This document shows positions 1-9,582 of a stretch of DNA of 47,663 bases, in pieces (position 1 is the stretch's first letter; each line of letters begins with the position of its first letter). The notes under the pieces are model-generated. The model saw nothing but the letters and a program-made list of their open reading frames with translations, was not told the DNA's origin and searched no databases. The position numbers and the translations under genes are program-made. Source of the stretch: a bacterium (GTDB lineage Bacteria > Patescibacteriota > Minisyncoccia > 1-14-0-10-42-19); contig JAUYHD010000032.1 of NCBI GenBank assembly GCA_030690215.1, positions 1 through 47,663 on the forward strand, in the 5' to 3' direction.

Positions 1-2
1 TT

Positions 3-131
3 TATCTTGAGGCTTGCACAAATCAAGAAGACGCCATACAGCGTGAGCGTTATCTCAAATCTACTGCGGGACGCAGATTTTTGAGGAATCGCCTGCGGGG
101 GTATTGGTCTTCTTCATTTGATGTAGCCTAA
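3..131 (+). CDS. GIY-YIG nuclease family protein, C-terminal fragment (5' end outside window)
   Basis: Frame from base 3 reads YLEACTNQEDAIQRERYLKSTAGRRFLRNRLRGYWSSSFDVA*, typical of a GIY-YIG C-terminus. Confidence 0.7.
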   Translation, partial: YLEACTNQEDAIQRERYLKSTAGRRFLRNRLRGYWSSSFDVA

Positions 132-137
132 CGGGGT

Positions 138-1946
138 ATGCTTGGCTTTGGAAAAAAGAAAGAAGAAAAGACAGATATTCTTGCCATATTCCCCGAACAG
201 ATTTATGAAACGGGTATTTTAGAGTTGCGCGATGTTATAGCGCCGTCCGCGCTTGAAATAAATTCAAATTTTGTAAAACTGGGCGAAAAATTTACGCGCA
301 CTATTTATGTGTTTTCGTATCCTCGCTTTCTTTCGGTAAACTGGTTCTCGCCCGTCATCAATCTTGACCGCGTCTTTGATGTAGCGCTTTTTATCCATCC
401 CATTGACACCGCCGAAGTCCTCCGACAGCTCCAGAAAAAAGTTGCCGAGGTACAATCGCAAATTCATATCAGAGAAGAAAAAGGATTTGTGCGCGACCCG
501 ATGCTTGATACCGCCTACGGCGACTTAGAAACGCTCCGCGACAAGCTCCAGCAAGCCCAAGAACATCTTTTTTCATTCGGGCTTTATATCACGCTCTACG
601 CGGATTCCATTGAAGAACTTAACAAAACCGAATCCGAAATTCGCTCAATCCTGGAATCCAAACTTGTCTATACAAAACCCGCGCTCTTTCGGCAAGAACA
701 GGGCCTTATTACGGTTTTTCCGTTCGGATCAGACAAGCTAGAAGTAAACTCGCGGCTCAACTCTTCTCCTCTTTCAAGTATTTTCCCGTTTGTATCATTT
801 GACCTCACTTCTAACCGGGGTATTTTATACGGCGTTAACCGCCACAATAACAGCTTGGTGCTTTTTGACCGCTATAGCTTAGAAAATTATAATTCTGTAA
901 TTTTCGGGAAAGCGGGAGGAGGAAAAAGTTACGCGACAAAACTAGAAGTGCTCCGGGCTCTTATGTTTGAGGGAGAGGTTATCGTTATTGACCCTGAACG
1001 CGAATACGAATACCTCGCCGAAACAACCGACGGACGCTACTTTAATATTTCGCTCTCTTCAAATAATCACATAAATCCATTTGACCTTCCTGTCCCCCAA
1101 GAAGACGAATCCACCGGAGAGATTTTGCGAGAGCACATCATTAACCTTGTCGGCCTCTTTCGTATTATGTTGAGCGGGCTTACTCCGCAGGAAGACGCGG
1201 TTCTTGACCAAGCAATAACAGAAACGTACGCATCCCGAGATATCACCGCGGAGTCAGACCTCACGGGAGTTGTGCCCCCCACCCTTTCTGACCTTGAATT
1301 GATACTCGCGAACATGGAAGGAGGAGAATCGCTTGCTATGCGCCTTCGAAAATATACGCAAGGCACATGGGCTGATTTTATCAACAAGCCGACCAATGTA
1401 GACATCAACAAAAAAATGGTGGTATTTTCGGTTCGGGATATGGCAGACGAACTCCGGCCGGTTGCGATTTATCTTATCGTGCATCATATCTGGAATGTCA
1501 TCCGCCGCAACCTCAAAAAACGCCTCTTGGTAGTGGATGAGGCATGGTGGATTATGAAAGAAGAAGACGGAGCGTCGTTTTTATTCGGCATTGCGAAGCG
1601 CGCCCGGAAATATTATCTGGGAGTAGCGACAGTGACCCAGGACGTAGGCGATTTTCTTCGCTCTCCCTACGGCGTCCCTATTATCACAAATTCCTCTATG
1701 CAGCTTCTGCTGAAACAGTCCCCGGCTACTATTGATATGGTACAGCAAACATTTAATCTTACTGAAGAAGAAAAATTTCTTTTATTGGAAGCCGAAGTGG
1801 GAGAAGGTATATTTTTTGCGGGGCTTAAACACGTCGCGATAAAAATAGTCGCCTCCTATACCGAAGACCAAATCATTACCTCGGATCCGGCGCAACTGCT
1901 CGCGATACGGAAAGCAAAACAAGAATTTAAAGAATCGCAATCGTAA
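138..1946 (+). CDS. VirB4-family type IV secretion ATPase
   Basis: Walker A GKAGGGKSYATK, Walker B LLVVDEAWWIM, VirB4/TraC-like layout. Confidence 0.85.
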   Translation: MLGFGKKKEEKTDILAIFPEQIYETGILELRDVIAPSALEINSNFVKLGEKFTRTIYVFSYPRFLSVNWFSPVINLDRVFDVALFIHPIDTAEVLRQLQKKVAEVQSQIHIREEKGFVRDPMLDTAYGDLETLRDKLQQAQEHLFSFGLYITLYADSIEELNKTESEIRSILESKLVYTKPALFRQEQGLITVFPFGSDKLEVNSRLNSSPLSSIFPFVSFDLTSNRGILYGVNRHNNSLVLFDRYSLENYNSVIFGKAGGGKSYATKLEVLRALMFEGEVIVIDPEREYEYLAETTDGRYFNISLSSNNHINPFDLPVPQEDESTGEILREHIINLVGLFRIMLSGLTPQEDAVLDQAITETYASRDITAESDLTGVVPPTLSDLELILANMEGGESLAMRLRKYTQGTWADFINKPTNVDINKKMVVFSVRDMADELRPVAIYLIVHHIWNVIRRNLKKRLLVVDEAWWIMKEEDGASFLFGIAKRARKYYLGVATVTQDVGDFLRSPYGVPIITNSSMQLLLKQSPATIDMVQQTFNLTEEEKFLLLEAEVGEGIFFAGLKHVAIKIVASYTEDQIITSDPAQLLAIRKAKQEFKESQS

Positions 1947-1951
1947 TCTTC

Positions 1952-2506
1952 ATGGCAAACACACAGACAACGTCGCCTGAATATGACGAGCAAGAACGCC
2001 TAGACCCGGAAGAGACAATACGAGCGATAGAGAACATTAAAAATTCATACCCTCGTGCGATTAACTTGCTTGAGCAATTGCCTTTTTATTTTATCGCGGT
2101 GTTCGCCGATCTGGTTCTTGACATCATATTTCCATTGCTTACCGCTGTTCTTGCAGCAACGGTGATTGGGGCCCCAATCGCAGTTGCCATTGAGGTATTG
2201 GGAGATGTCATAGATGTTGGTATGGCGGGTATACTTATTATATGGGTTCTCGTAACCGCGTTTTTGGATTATGGCCATACAAAATCCCCGGCACACAAGG
2301 CAATTGTTTTCCGAAAAACAGTCATCCAAATAGCTATTATAACCGGGGGAACCGTTATAGAATTTATCCCCTTTGTGGAAATCGTCCCTTCGTGGCTCGG
2401 GTCAGTAAATCGTGTCGTTCACTACCAGCATGATGCCCGGAAAAAAGTGGAACATCTGTATAAAAAAACAATTGCAAAATTAAAAAAACAAGCGTGGCTG
2501 TCTTAA
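1952..2506 (+). CDS. hypothetical multi-pass membrane protein of the T4SS-like cluster
   Basis: Hydrophobic segments; 5 bp downstream of the VirB4 ORF. Confidence 0.6.
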   Translation: MANTQTTSPEYDEQERLDPEETIRAIENIKNSYPRAINLLEQLPFYFIAVFADLVLDIIFPLLTAVLAATVIGAPIAVAIEVLGDVIDVGMAGILIIWVLVTAFLDYGHTKSPAHKAIVFRKTVIQIAIITGGTVIEFIPFVEIVPSWLGSVNRVVHYQHDARKKVEHLYKKTIAKLKKQAWLS

Positions 2507-2570
2507 GGACGCCCAAGACATATCATTGATAGGATATACTCATGTGCAATACAATATATATAGAATGAAA

Positions 2571-3539
2571 TATACGATATTTTTATTATCTCTTATATAT
2601 ATCCTGGCAGGGTATGCTTATGTTTCCCGCGCCCAATCTATCACGGGGGCTTCTGCTATTATCCATACAAACCCGAAATATCCAAGCTTTGAGACGACGG
2701 TTGAAGCAACTCTAGAAACATTCAGCGCCGATCTCAAAAAATCAACCATTACATGGACCAGAAACGGTAGTGTTGGGGTACAAGGCATAGGCGTCTCTTC
2801 TTTTCGTTTTAAAACCGGTGCTATAGGAACAACCGAACGCCTCGTGGCAACCGTCAAAACGCCGGACGGCAAAGAAATAACCGCCGAAAAAAATTTTTTG
2901 CTGGGGGACGTTGACCTTTTGTGGAGGGCTGCCACCACAATACCCCCTGAATATAAAGGGAAGGCGCTCCCAAGTCCGTTTTCTTCTATCACAGTTGCCG
3001 CAATACCCCACTTTTCAAAAGGAGGAGTTGCAAGTATCGCAGGCGATCTTGTATTTGATTGGTTCGTGGGCGGTAAACGAGACGCAAACGCGTCAGGAAT
3101 CGGGAAAAGTTCATTTGAAATAATAGCAGGCGCGTCCCCCGCAATATACCAAGTATCTGTAATGGTAAGAAATGAGATAAAAAACATTTCATTTGAAAAA
3201 AGTGTTGCCATTCGGGTGTTTGAACCGGAGGTGCTACTGCATGAAGAACGCCCTCTTGAAGGACCTTTCATGGGCAAAGCGCTTTCACAAATAACGCTTA
3301 ACGCGAATGATACAAAAATATTTCGCGCAACGCCTTATTTTTTCCCGAAAGAACACGCGTCGTCTCTCGCATACGAATGGCTTTTAAATGACGAACAAAA
3401 AAACACTCCGACTCCGCATCTTTTTGGATTTTCTCCAAAAGCATCAAATAAAAACCCCGCAACGCTCGGGATAAGCATTACCAACACGGTGCACGCAATC
3501 CAAAAAGCATTAGCAAAACTTATAATCAATGTTCAATAA
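2571..3539 (+). CDS. hypothetical secreted protein with signal peptide (start likely MKYTIFLLSLIYILAGYAYVSRAQS)
   Basis: ORF 2526..3539; signal-like N-terminus at internal Met; overlaps next ORF by a few bp. Confidence 0.55.
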   Translation, partial: YTIFLLSLIYILAGYAYVSRAQSITGASAIIHTNPKYPSFETTVEATLETFSADLKKSTITWTRNGSVGVQGIGVSSFRFKTGAIGTTERLVATVKTPDGKEITAEKNFLLGDVDLLWRAATTIPPEYKGKALPSPFSSITVAAIPHFSKGGVASIAGDLVFDWFVGGKRDANASGIGKSSFEIIAGASPAIYQVSVMVRNEIKNISFEKSVAIRVFEPEVLLHEERPLEGPFMGKALSQITLNANDTKIFRATPYFFPKEHASSLAYEWLLNDEQKNTPTPHLFGFSPKASNKNPATLGISITNTVHAIQKALAKLIINVQ

Positions 3540-4371
3540 TTTAAACAACATAAAGACTCTATTCGGGATAATTATTATCATAGCAATAGTGATTGCTCCT
3601 TTTTCATTTCTTAACGCTCAACCAACACCAAGTAAAAGTGGGAGCGAGTTTATAGAATTCCTAAACTGGCTTTTTTCAGCGCTTCTTTCGGTTGCCGCGA
3701 TCCTTGCGTTTGTCATGATAGTTATCGCGGGGTTCAAGTGGGTTGCTTCAGCAGGCAATCCCGCCGGAATTGAAGACGCAAAGGACATGATTACAAAAGC
3801 AATCCTTGGTCTTGTGCTCGCGTTTGCAGGATGGCTTATTTTAAATACGATAAACCCCGCGCTCGTCGGGGGAGGCGGGGGTGGAGGCCTTCCCGGCGGT
3901 GGGTCAAGCCCAACAGAACCGGCAGACCCTGCCGAACCGACAGATCCTTCAGACCCGACAGCCCCCGGGGACACATTGAGCGAACAAGAAGCAAGAGACA
4001 AACTTGCAGCAGCAGGAATTTCTGTGAACAAAGCGCCCTGCCCCGCAGGGGTATCTTATAAAGACGTGCCTGGCGGTTGCACGTCACTTGAAGGAATACC
4101 CGAATCAACAATAAACAGCCTTATTGCTATAAAAAAACAATGCGTCTGTTCCATTACCGTGACAGGAGGAACAGAAGCTGGCCATAAAACACACGGACCA
4201 GGGATCCCTATTGTTGACCTCTCATTTGATGAGTCGCTTGGTCGCTATCTCCACGATAACGCTTCCGCTTTAGGAATAAGCTCCATATGTACGGACGCAG
4301 CACACCAACAACAATATAGCCATGACTGCGGCTTTGTCGAAATAGAAGAGCATCTTCACGTTGTTTTTTAA
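3529..4371 (+). CDS. VirB2/TrbC pilin-like membrane protein with Gly/Pro linker and C-terminal M15-peptidase-like domain
   Basis: Two TM helices with FKWVASAGNPAGIEDAKDMITKAILGLVLAFAGWLILNTINP; linker GGGGGGGLPGGG..PTEPADPAEP; C-term GHKTHGPGIPIVDLSF...EHLHVVF. Confidence 0.65.
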   Translation: MFNNLNNIKTLFGIIIIIAIVIAPFSFLNAQPTPSKSGSEFIEFLNWLFSALLSVAAILAFVMIVIAGFKWVASAGNPAGIEDAKDMITKAILGLVLAFAGWLILNTINPALVGGGGGGGLPGGGSSPTEPADPAEPTDPSDPTAPGDTLSEQEARDKLAAAGISVNKAPCPAGVSYKDVPGGCTSLEGIPESTINSLIAIKKQCVCSITVTGGTEAGHKTHGPGIPIVDLSFDESLGRYLHDNASALGISSICTDAAHQQQYSHDCGFVEIEEHLHVVF

Positions 4372-4385
4372 TCACGAACGCAATC

Positions 4386-5528
4386 ATGTCTAAACCGCTT
4401 GCCATAGGATTAATCATATTTTTTGTAGGGATAATCGCTCTCGGGATTGTTTTTATCGCATTCCGGGGCAACCCCACACTCATCACCTCTCCGCCAGATA
4501 CAGGTGGTTCTTCTTTTCCGCAATCGGGAACAAAACCCCAGATACCTGCAGCCCCGGGGACGCTTCCTTCAGAACGAGACCTCATAAAAATAACAAACGG
4601 CGCGGTGAGCGGATTTACATTGACACCCACAGGAGTGCGCTTCGTTGAAAAAGCGACGGGTCACGTCTTTGACGCGTCTCCCGATGGACAAACACAAACA
4701 AAAATATCAAATACCACCATACCAAAAACAATTAATGTCCTATGGTCGTCACATATCAACTACGCGATCATGCGCTACCGAGAAAACGAGGAAATAAAAA
4801 CAGCGTCGGCGGAATTTACCGACGCAAAAACGAACGGCGTATTGCTCCCCGCGAACATCCTTTCCTTCACACATTCACCTGACCGGTCCCGGATATTTTA
4901 TACTATCCCCGGATCAGGCGACACTGTCGGAATCGCCGCAAACATCGATAACACCTCCCAGTCCCAGATCATGCGTCTTCCGAACGCCGATTTTATCGCG
5001 CATTGGTACGGCCCGCGCGAAATTTCTTTTCTTACTCCGCCGTCTGCTTTCGCGGAAGGATTTTTATACCGCTATAATATTGATATAGGATCATTTGAAA
5101 AATTATTAGGAGGAATCCCGGGGCTTGATATTCTCTGGTCAAAAAATAAAACAAAGATCCTCTTTTCTCAAGCAAATATAGGGACAGGCAAATCAAATCT
5201 TTTCATACTTAATATAAAAACGGGAGCAACCCAGGACTTGGAGACAGAAGGGTTCGCCCAAAAATGCGCATGGAAAGACGACCTCCTCGTATACTGCGCG
5301 ATTCCTACAACAATACAAAAAGGAGCATACCCGGATGATTGGCTAAAGGGCGTTCTTTCTTTTGACGATCGTATCTGGTGGATAGATACGGACACGCTTG
5401 AAAAAACAATCGTAAAAACCCTGCCCAATATTGATATATCCGAAATACGCATAAGTGCCGAAGGAGATTATCTCTATTTCCAAAATAAAAAAGACGGAGC
5501 GCTTTGGAGCCTCCAGTTAGTTGATTAG
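4386..5528 (+). CDS. hypothetical membrane-anchored protein, possibly beta-propeller-like
   Basis: N-terminal TM helix then long extracellular domain; same operon direction. Confidence 0.5.
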   Translation: MSKPLAIGLIIFFVGIIALGIVFIAFRGNPTLITSPPDTGGSSFPQSGTKPQIPAAPGTLPSERDLIKITNGAVSGFTLTPTGVRFVEKATGHVFDASPDGQTQTKISNTTIPKTINVLWSSHINYAIMRYRENEEIKTASAEFTDAKTNGVLLPANILSFTHSPDRSRIFYTIPGSGDTVGIAANIDNTSQSQIMRLPNADFIAHWYGPREISFLTPPSAFAEGFLYRYNIDIGSFEKLLGGIPGLDILWSKNKTKILFSQANIGTGKSNLFILNIKTGATQDLETEGFAQKCAWKDDLLVYCAIPTTIQKGAYPDDWLKGVLSFDDRIWWIDTDTLEKTIVKTLPNIDISEIRISAEGDYLYFQNKKDGALWSLQLVD

Positions 5529-5561
5529 TTGACTAGTTTGCTAGTTGGTTGATTTACTCGG

Positions 5562-5600
5562 TATAAAAAAATCTACTTGTTTCAAGTAGATTTTTTTATA
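5562..5600. terminator. bidirectional intrinsic terminator between convergent genes
   Basis: Perfect 18-bp stem TATAAAAAAATCTACTTG / CAAGTAGATTTTTTTATA with 3-nt loop. Confidence 0.85.
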
Positions 5601-5646
5601 CAACCAACAAATAAACAGACCGGGGGCTAGCAAACTAGCAAACTAT

Positions 5647-6135
5647 TTAGAGTGGTTTTATCACCACACGACGCTCTTCTCCCTCTCCCCTGCTCTCGGT
5701 TGCGATATCGGGATATTCCATGAGCGCGGTATGGATAATGCGCCTTTCAAACGGAGACATCGGCGTCATCTCAAGTTCTTTTTTGAAATAGCGAACGCGC
5801 TGAGCAGACATGCGGGCAATTTCGTATAGCTGGTCCGCTCTTTGTTTATGATAATCATTGACATCAACAATAAATTGGATTCGCTCGCTTTTGTTCTCTC
5901 CCCCGAAACCAAACTCTTTATCAACAATGCGCCGGATAATGTGATTAATCGCTTTTAGATGCGTTCCATTTTCTCCTATAAGAAGCGCTGCGTCCGGACT
6001 TTTTACGCTAAATGTAACGCTGTCCATATGCGTGACAGCATCTACGGAGACAACAATTCCCATATTTCCAATGAGCGCTGATATTTTTTGAGAAATGTTT
6101 TCTTGCATTGTGGCATCCATATGGTGTCGGCGCAA
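5647..6135 (-). CDS. jag: Jag/KhpB (KH-R3H) RNA-binding protein
   Basis: KH-like LLIGENGTHLKAINHIIRRIV and R3H-like C-terminus; adjacent to yidC. Start may be the internal MDATMQ. Confidence 0.8.
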   Translation of the reverse strand: MRRHHMDATMQENISQKISALIGNMGIVVSVDAVTHMDSVTFSVKSPDAALLIGENGTHLKAINHIIRRIVDKEFGFGGENKSERIQFIVDVNDYHKQRADQLYEIARMSAQRVRYFKKELEMTPMSPFERRIIHTALMEYPDIATESRGEGEERRVVIKPL

Positions 6136-6142
6136 GAGAATA

Positions 6143-6877
6143 TTACTCCTTTGCTTTCGCTAATACGAAAGCTCGTTTTCTCACCACGCCTTCGTGTAGA
6201 ATAGCAAAAATATTTGATGTTGTCCAATAGAGCGCGAGTGCTGCGGGGAACCGCAACGATATCACAATAATGAAAACCGGGAATATATATTGCGCCTGCT
6301 TCATAAATCGTTTTGTTATATCTTCGGAAGCGTTTGTTGTTTTCTTTTCGGTACTGGGAGGTATGGCAAGGCGCATTTGGATAAACTGGGAAAGGCCGGC
6401 AAGAAATGCAATGACAAAGCTTGCTTTAGTAAGATTCACCAGAGAAAGAAAATGAACATTGATCATCTCAGGCAATATAACAAACGAATACAGCGTATGA
6501 GCTGAATCAGGGATAGAGTTAATAAATACGGTATAGAGAGCGATGAGCACAGGGAACTGTATAAGAAGCATAAGGCACCCGGAGAAGGGCGAAACCCCGT
6601 GCGCTTTATACAATGCCATGGTCTTTTGGGCAATCTCTTGCTGGTTATTTTTATGCGTTTCGCGTATTTTTTTTATTTCCGGCTCAATTTTTCTCATTTG
6701 TATCTGCGTTACGATAGAGCGATGCGTAAATGGAAAAATGATAAAACGCACAAGAATGGTAAGAATAATAATCGCAAGCCCGAGATCATGAAAAGGCATC
6801 TGCCCCGTCAAAAACACAAGCGCGTTGAAAAGCGGCTGAGAAAAAATCGTATGGAATAGTGAAAGGATAGTGTCCAT
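6143..6877 (-). CDS. yidC: YidC/Oxa1 membrane protein insertase
   Basis: Typical YidC core (GLAIIILTILVRFIIFPF, PVFIIVISLRFPAALALYWTTSNIFAILHE), synteny. Confidence 0.9.
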   Translation of the reverse strand: MDTILSLFHTIFSQPLFNALVFLTGQMPFHDLGLAIIILTILVRFIIFPFTHRSIVTQIQMRKIEPEIKKIRETHKNNQQEIAQKTMALYKAHGVSPFSGCLMLLIQFPVLIALYTVFINSIPDSAHTLYSFVILPEMINVHFLSLVNLTKASFVIAFLAGLSQFIQMRLAIPPSTEKKTTNASEDITKRFMKQAQYIFPVFIIVISLRFPAALALYWTTSNIFAILHEGVVRKRAFVLAKAKE

Positions 6878-6885
6878 AAGAATAC

Positions 6886-7113
6886 CTACGGAAGCGGGTC
6901 ATAGCCCCCCTGTGAAAACGGGTGACACTTAAAAATTCGCTTTCCGGTATAATAAAGCGCTTTTAAAAATCCGTAGCGCCCAAATGCCATAAGCCCATAT
7001 TCAGAACAGGAAGGATAAAATCTGCATGACGGCGCTCGTCTTATAAATATATTTTTATCCGGGGAAATTGTTTTCTGATACAGCACAATGCCATATCGGA
7101 TAATAGTATTCAT
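6886..7113 (-). CDS. yidD: membrane protein insertion efficiency factor YidD
   Basis: YQKTISP...CRFYPSCSEYGLMAFGRYGFLKALYYTGKRIFKCHPFSQGGYDPLP. Confidence 0.95.
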   Translation of the reverse strand: MNTIIRYGIVLYQKTISPDKNIFIRRAPSCRFYPSCSEYGLMAFGRYGFLKALYYTGKRIFKCHPFSQGGYDPLP

Positions 7114-7463
7114 GTGTTTTTCTTTCCGGATAATAATGATTTTTTTTCTAACACGCTCCGGATGCTGTCTTCAATATCTTTTCTATGAGAAAACACCATA
7201 TGGAAAACAATAATAATATCATACCCCCTTTTTATAGAAGAGACAAAATGATAGAGCACATCCTTTGTTTGCCTGCGCAACCTATTCCGCGAAACACTTT
7301 TTTTTGCCACCTTTGAAGAGACCACAACGGCAAATCGAGGCTCGCGTATATTATTTTTTTTGCAATATAAAGAAATCCCTTTCCCTTTTTCTTTTTCCCC
7401 ATGCGCGAAAACGAGCTTTACTTCGCGTGAAGCAAGCCTATGTATTTTAGAAAGAGAGGTCAT
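7110..7463 (-). CDS. rnpA: ribonuclease P protein component
   Basis: VVSSKVAKKSVSRNRLRRQTKDVL signature; likely start MTSLSKIHRL inside ORF 7110..7568. Confidence 0.85.
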   Translation of the reverse strand: MTSLSKIHRLASREVKLVFAHGEKEKGKGISLYCKKNNIREPRFAVVVSSKVAKKSVSRNRLRRQTKDVLYHFVSSIKRGYDIIIVFHMVFSHRKDIEDSIRSVLEKKSLLSGKKNT

Positions 7464-7544
7464 AGTCGTTTTTATTATCTGCCCGCAACTACCCGTGGCG
7501 AGCTTCGCTTGCCACGGAGGTAGATGCGGTATGCAAATAATAAA

Positions 7545-7637
7545 CCCCCTCCTTTTGCAAAGCAACATTTCTAAAAAAATATTTTGCTGTGTGCAAGGGT
7601 GATATAGTATATCATCCCCAGATATAAAAGGAGGGGG
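7545..7637. repeat. conserved-arm/variable-core intergenic repeat, copy 1
   Basis: CCCCCTCCTTTT - 69 bp - AAAAGGAGGGGG, flanked by GCGGTATGCAAATAATAAA and TGGAATAACCGC; second copy inverted at 47553..47644. Confidence 0.75.
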
Positions 7638-7695
7638 TGGAATAACCGCAAGACCGCAATCAGCGCGGATACCGCACTGTTTGTGGTGCGGTTAT

Positions 7696-7839
7696 TCATT
7701 GCGCGATAATCCGCTTTCTTGCTTTCCGGCGCCTTCTTCGCATAACATTCTTGCCCGCTGTTGTGCTCTTCCGCTTAAGGAAGCCGTGAGACCGGCTTCG
7801 TTTCCTTTTTTTTGGTTGGTAGGTGCGTTTTGGCATATA
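7696..7839 (-). CDS. rpmH: 50S ribosomal protein bL34
   Basis: [46 protein letters not shown]. Confidence 0.95.
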   Translation of the reverse strand, partial: YMPKRTYQPKKRKRSRSHGFLKRKSTTAGKNVMRRRRRKARKRIIAQ

Positions 7840-8003
7840 TTTTCTCACTCTACCACTAAAGTCGCTAACATACAATATTAACAGCTCGTCCACAGATTGT
7901 TAACATACGTAGTAACCTTACGAAGGTTTCTTTCCTCAAAATTTTGAGTGGTATAATACTACTATGTTCGTTATTCTTTTTTATTAAAAATCCATTCTTG
8001 TTT

Positions 8004-9362
8004 ATGACAAACGAAGAGCTGTGGCAAAAAACACTTGATGAAATACAATGTGAAGTTTCAACAGCTAATTTTATTACCTGGTTCCAACACACAATCATCA
8101 CCGAACAAAAAGATCAAAATGTCACGGTCGGCGTGCCGAATGCCTTTGTGAAAGAATGGATAGAATCAAAATATCAAAAACCCATACTTAAAATCGTACG
8201 CAATTTTATACCCGACATTCGTTCTATTGAGTTTTCAATACTGCCAAAACTCTCACAAAAACAACAGCCGCTTTCTGTAGTAAAAAAACAGGTTCCTCAA
8301 GAACAACAAGAAATACAAGAGCTCTCCATAGACAGGGAGACAAATCTAAATCCGCGCTATTCGTTTGATAATTTTATCGTTGGGTCTTTTAACGAACTCG
8401 CCTACGCCGCTTCTCAAGCAATTATTAATAACCTAGGGGCGGTGTATAATCCATTCTTTGTCTATGGAGGCGTCGGATTAGGAAAAACGCACCTCTTACA
8501 AGCAATAGGAAACGAGATCCGAAAAAATAATCCTCATACAAAAGTAAAATATATATCATCTGAAAAATTCACAAATGAATTTATAACCGCAGTACAAAAC
8601 AAAGAAACAAATTATTTCAAAGAGAGATACCGCGCAATAGATCTTCTTATTATTGACGACATCCAGTTTATATCTAAAAAAGTGCAAACCCAAGAAGAAA
8701 TATTCCACACATTCAACACGTTATACGAAAACAACAAGCAAATAATCCTTTCATCAGACAGGCCGCCAAAGCTCATTGAAAACCTCGAAGAACGTCTTCG
8801 GTCGCGTTTTGAGGGGGGGATGATAGCAGATATATCAGAACCGGAATATGAAGCTCGTTTAGCAATACTCCATACAAAACGAAAAGAAAAAGACATCATT
8901 ATCACGGATGACATTCTTGAATATATAGCGGCATCCATCAAATCAAATATCAGAGAACTTGAAGGAGCATTAAATCTCATTGCGGTCCGCCTACGACTCC
9001 AAAAAAGCTCTCTTTCTCTCGCGGAAGTAAAAGACATTCTTTCTAAACACATCCAGCCCCGAAAAGTAGTCACGGCAAAACAAATTATCAACGCTGTAAG
9101 TAAATTTTACAACACACAAGAAAAATTTCTTATAGAAAAAACAAGAAGAAAAGACATAGTAAAACCAAGACAAATCGCGATGTATTTACTGAGAGAAGAT
9201 TTTAACGGATCATACCCATATATAGGACAAAAATTAGGAGGACGAGACCACACAACCGCTATTCACTCATATGAAAAAATAGCACGTGATTTGAAAAATA
9301 ATAAACAACTCCAAGAAGAATTAAAACAAATCCGTTTAAATTTTTATTATAACCAAGACTAA
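8004..9362 (+). CDS. dnaA: chromosomal replication initiator DnaA
   Basis: YGGVGLGKTHLLQAIGNE, LLIIDDIQFIS, C-terminal GGRDHTTAIHSYEKI; start MTNEELWQ within ORF 7944..9362. Confidence 0.97.
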   Translation: MTNEELWQKTLDEIQCEVSTANFITWFQHTIITEQKDQNVTVGVPNAFVKEWIESKYQKPILKIVRNFIPDIRSIEFSILPKLSQKQQPLSVVKKQVPQEQQEIQELSIDRETNLNPRYSFDNFIVGSFNELAYAASQAIINNLGAVYNPFFVYGGVGLGKTHLLQAIGNEIRKNNPHTKVKYISSEKFTNEFITAVQNKETNYFKERYRAIDLLIIDDIQFISKKVQTQEEIFHTFNTLYENNKQIILSSDRPPKLIENLEERLRSRFEGGMIADISEPEYEARLAILHTKRKEKDIIITDDILEYIAASIKSNIRELEGALNLIAVRLRLQKSSLSLAEVKDILSKHIQPRKVVTAKQIINAVSKFYNTQEKFLIEKTRRKDIVKPRQIAMYLLREDFNGSYPYIGQKLGGRDHTTAIHSYEKIARDLKNNKQLQEELKQIRLNFYYNQD

Positions 9363-9582
9363 TAAAAAGGTAGTATGATGTGCACGAGTTGTGGATATAT
9401 AAAAAATAAGAAAGAAAAAAGAAAAAAATAATATATACATACACCGTACATCCACACTATCTTCCACAACCTATCAACAGAAAAATAATATAATATGTAT
9501 TATAAAACAATATATTTTACAATTTTACACAGTATACACATACCTTATTACAACTATTACTTATATATAATTATTTTTTAAT
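9363..9582. other. candidate replication origin region (AT-rich dnaA-dnaN intergenic)
   Basis: Very AT-rich; DnaA-box-like TTGTGGATA near 9389 and further degenerate xxxTCCACA motifs around 9450-9470. Confidence 0.55.
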
